Assembly (NCBI RefSeq): GCF_039768865.1
Contig: NZ_JBDMZQ010000075.1
Origin: Wenyingzhuangia sp039768865
GTDB taxonomy: Bacteria; Bacteroidota; Bacteroidia; Flavobacteriales; Flavobacteriaceae
Length of the DNA stretch: 5,728 nucleotides
Reading direction: 5' to 3' (one strand)
The notes under the pieces: model-generated
The model's input: the letters and a program-made list of their open reading frames with translations, nothing else
Told to the model about the DNA's origin: nothing
The model's database searches: none
Shown here: piece by piece, positions 4,932 through 5,728 of the stretch
Layout of the letters: each line of letters starts with the position of its first letter
How positions within the stretch are numbered: the stretch's first letter is position 1
Program-made: the position numbers and the translations under genes

Positions 4932-5728
4932 TTATTTACCAGTTAGCATTCTTTTGATCTCGTTTAATTTAAACAACGCTTCAACAGGGGTTAAATTGTT
5001 AACATCTGTTGACAAAATTTCTTCCTTAATATCTTCTAGTAAAGGATCGTCTAATCGGAAGAAACTCAATTGAAAATCATCTTCTTTAGAGGCGTTCTCA
5101 AGTTTGGTTTTGTTGTTTTCTAATCCGTGACTATTTTCAAGTTGACCAAGCATTTTGTTAGCGCTATGAATTACCGCTTGAGGCATTCCTGCTAATTTTG
5201 CTACATGAATTCCAAAACTATGTTCACTACCCCCTGCTTTTAGTTTTCTCAAGAAGATTACTTTATCTTTAAGTTCTTTGACGGAGACGTTAAAATTTTT
5301 AATTCTTGAAAAAGTGTTACACATGTCATTTAGCTCATGATAATGCGTTGCGAATAATGTTTTGGCTTGGCTAGGGTGCTTGTGTAAGTATTCGGCAATT
5401 GCCCAGGCAATAGAGATTCCATCATAGGTACTGGTTCCACGACCAATTTCATCTAACAAAATCAAGCTGCGCTCAGACACGTTGTTTAGAATGCTTGCTG
5501 TTTCGTTCATTTCTACCATGAAAGTTGATTCTCCCATAGAAATATTATCATTCGCACCAACACGAGTAAAAATTTTATCAACGACCCCAATTCTTGCTTG
5601 TTGGGCGGGGATATAACTACCAATTTGAGCTAACAAAACGATCAATGCCGTTTGCCTTAAAATAGCAGATTTACCAGACATATTAGGTCCAGTAATCATA
5701 ATGATTTGCTGTTGGTTTCTGTTTAAAA
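4932..5728 (-). CDS. mutS: DNA mismatch repair protein MutS, C-terminal part (5' end outside window)
   Basis: Mismatch-recognition ATPase. Only the last 264 residues are here, and the reading frame is open to the window edge, so the mismatch-binding, connector and lever domains lie beyond it. Numbering within this fragment, the Walker A motif is GPNMSGKS at 13-20. The GANDNISMGESTFMVEM signature follows at about 57-73. Walker B is LILLDE ending in Asp92-Glu93, followed by IGRGTSTYDG. The THYHEL switch carries His128. A helix-turn-helix dimerisation segment (SFGIHVAKLAGMP) begins near 170. The tail contains DVNNLTPVEALFKLNEIKRM, the C-terminal feature of MutS1-type proteins, which excludes MutS2 (that has a Smr nuclease domain). 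The stop codon is TAA at 4934-4932. The trmH-type gene follows after 33 nt, and together with the kinase these look like one transcription unit. Confidence 0.96.
   Translation of the reverse strand, partial: LNRNQQQIIMITGPNMSGKSAILRQTALIVLLAQIGSYIPAQQARIGVVDKIFTRVGANDNISMGESTFMVEMNETASILNNVSERSLILLDEIGRGTSTYDGISIAWAIAEYLHKHPSQAKTLFATHYHELNDMCNTFSRIKNFNVSVKELKDKVIFLRKLKAGGSEHSFGIHVAKLAGMPQAVIHSANKMLGQLENSHGLENNKTKLENASKEDDFQLSFFRLDDPLLEDIKEEILSTDVNNLTPVEALFKLNEIKRMLTGK

Noticed and set aside
5697..5699. ATG as a possible start of a short MutS-like ATPase
   Set aside because: The frame continues upstream without a stop to the window edge and encodes LNRNQQQII, the normal lead-in to the MutS Walker A motif. 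The gene simply begins outside the window.
1..5728. Search for mobile elements, tRNA/rRNA genes, CRISPR arrays, toxin-antitoxin pairs or defence genes
   Set aside because: All substantial frames are accounted for by housekeeping genes and one lipoprotein. Gaps are 5-118 nt, and no repeat array, cloverleaf or transposase-like sequence was seen.

Overview
The window is an AT-rich stretch of chromosome from a member of the Bacteroidota, most likely class Flavobacteriia. Three things point there. The candidate promoters have the Bacteroidota -7 type (TAnnTTTG) rather than TATAAT. The MutS and PurK sequences are of the flavobacterial kind. The gene order (a Rieske-like lipoprotein divergent from greA, then a HIT protein, with a histidine kinase and mutS nearby) is one I associate with that group from memory. 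I see no insertion sequence, phage gene, tRNA, rRNA or CRISPR array. This is core chromosome.

Layout. Positions 13-1732 on the minus strand hold purK followed by purE, the two-enzyme carboxylation step of de novo purine synthesis. Positions 1780-2205 (minus) encode a small predicted lipoprotein with four clustered cysteines. Positions 2206-2323 are a compact divergent control region with candidate promoters facing both ways, a palindrome between them and a hairpin plus T-tract in the greA leader. Positions 2324-3216 (plus) hold greA and a HIT-domain gene, probably one operon. Positions 3286-5728 (minus) hold the 3' part of mutS, a minimal TrmH-family RNA methyltransferase and an orphan sensor histidine kinase. 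These three lie 33 and 5 nt apart and probably form one transcription unit. It converges on the HIT gene across a 69-nt gap.

How the genes work together. PurK makes N5-carboxyaminoimidazole ribonucleotide from AIR, bicarbonate and ATP, and PurE rearranges it to CAIR, so the first pair is one metabolic module. GreA (rescue of stalled RNA polymerase), MutS (mismatch repair) and the TrmH-type methyltransferase (RNA modification) are housekeeping functions with no obvious shared pathway. The histidine kinase has no response regulator in view. I do not see a new multi-gene system. The observations most worth a second look are the greA leader hairpin, the all-cysteine version of a Rieske-like site in the lipoprotein, and the kinase with an atypical H-box attached to mutS-trmH.
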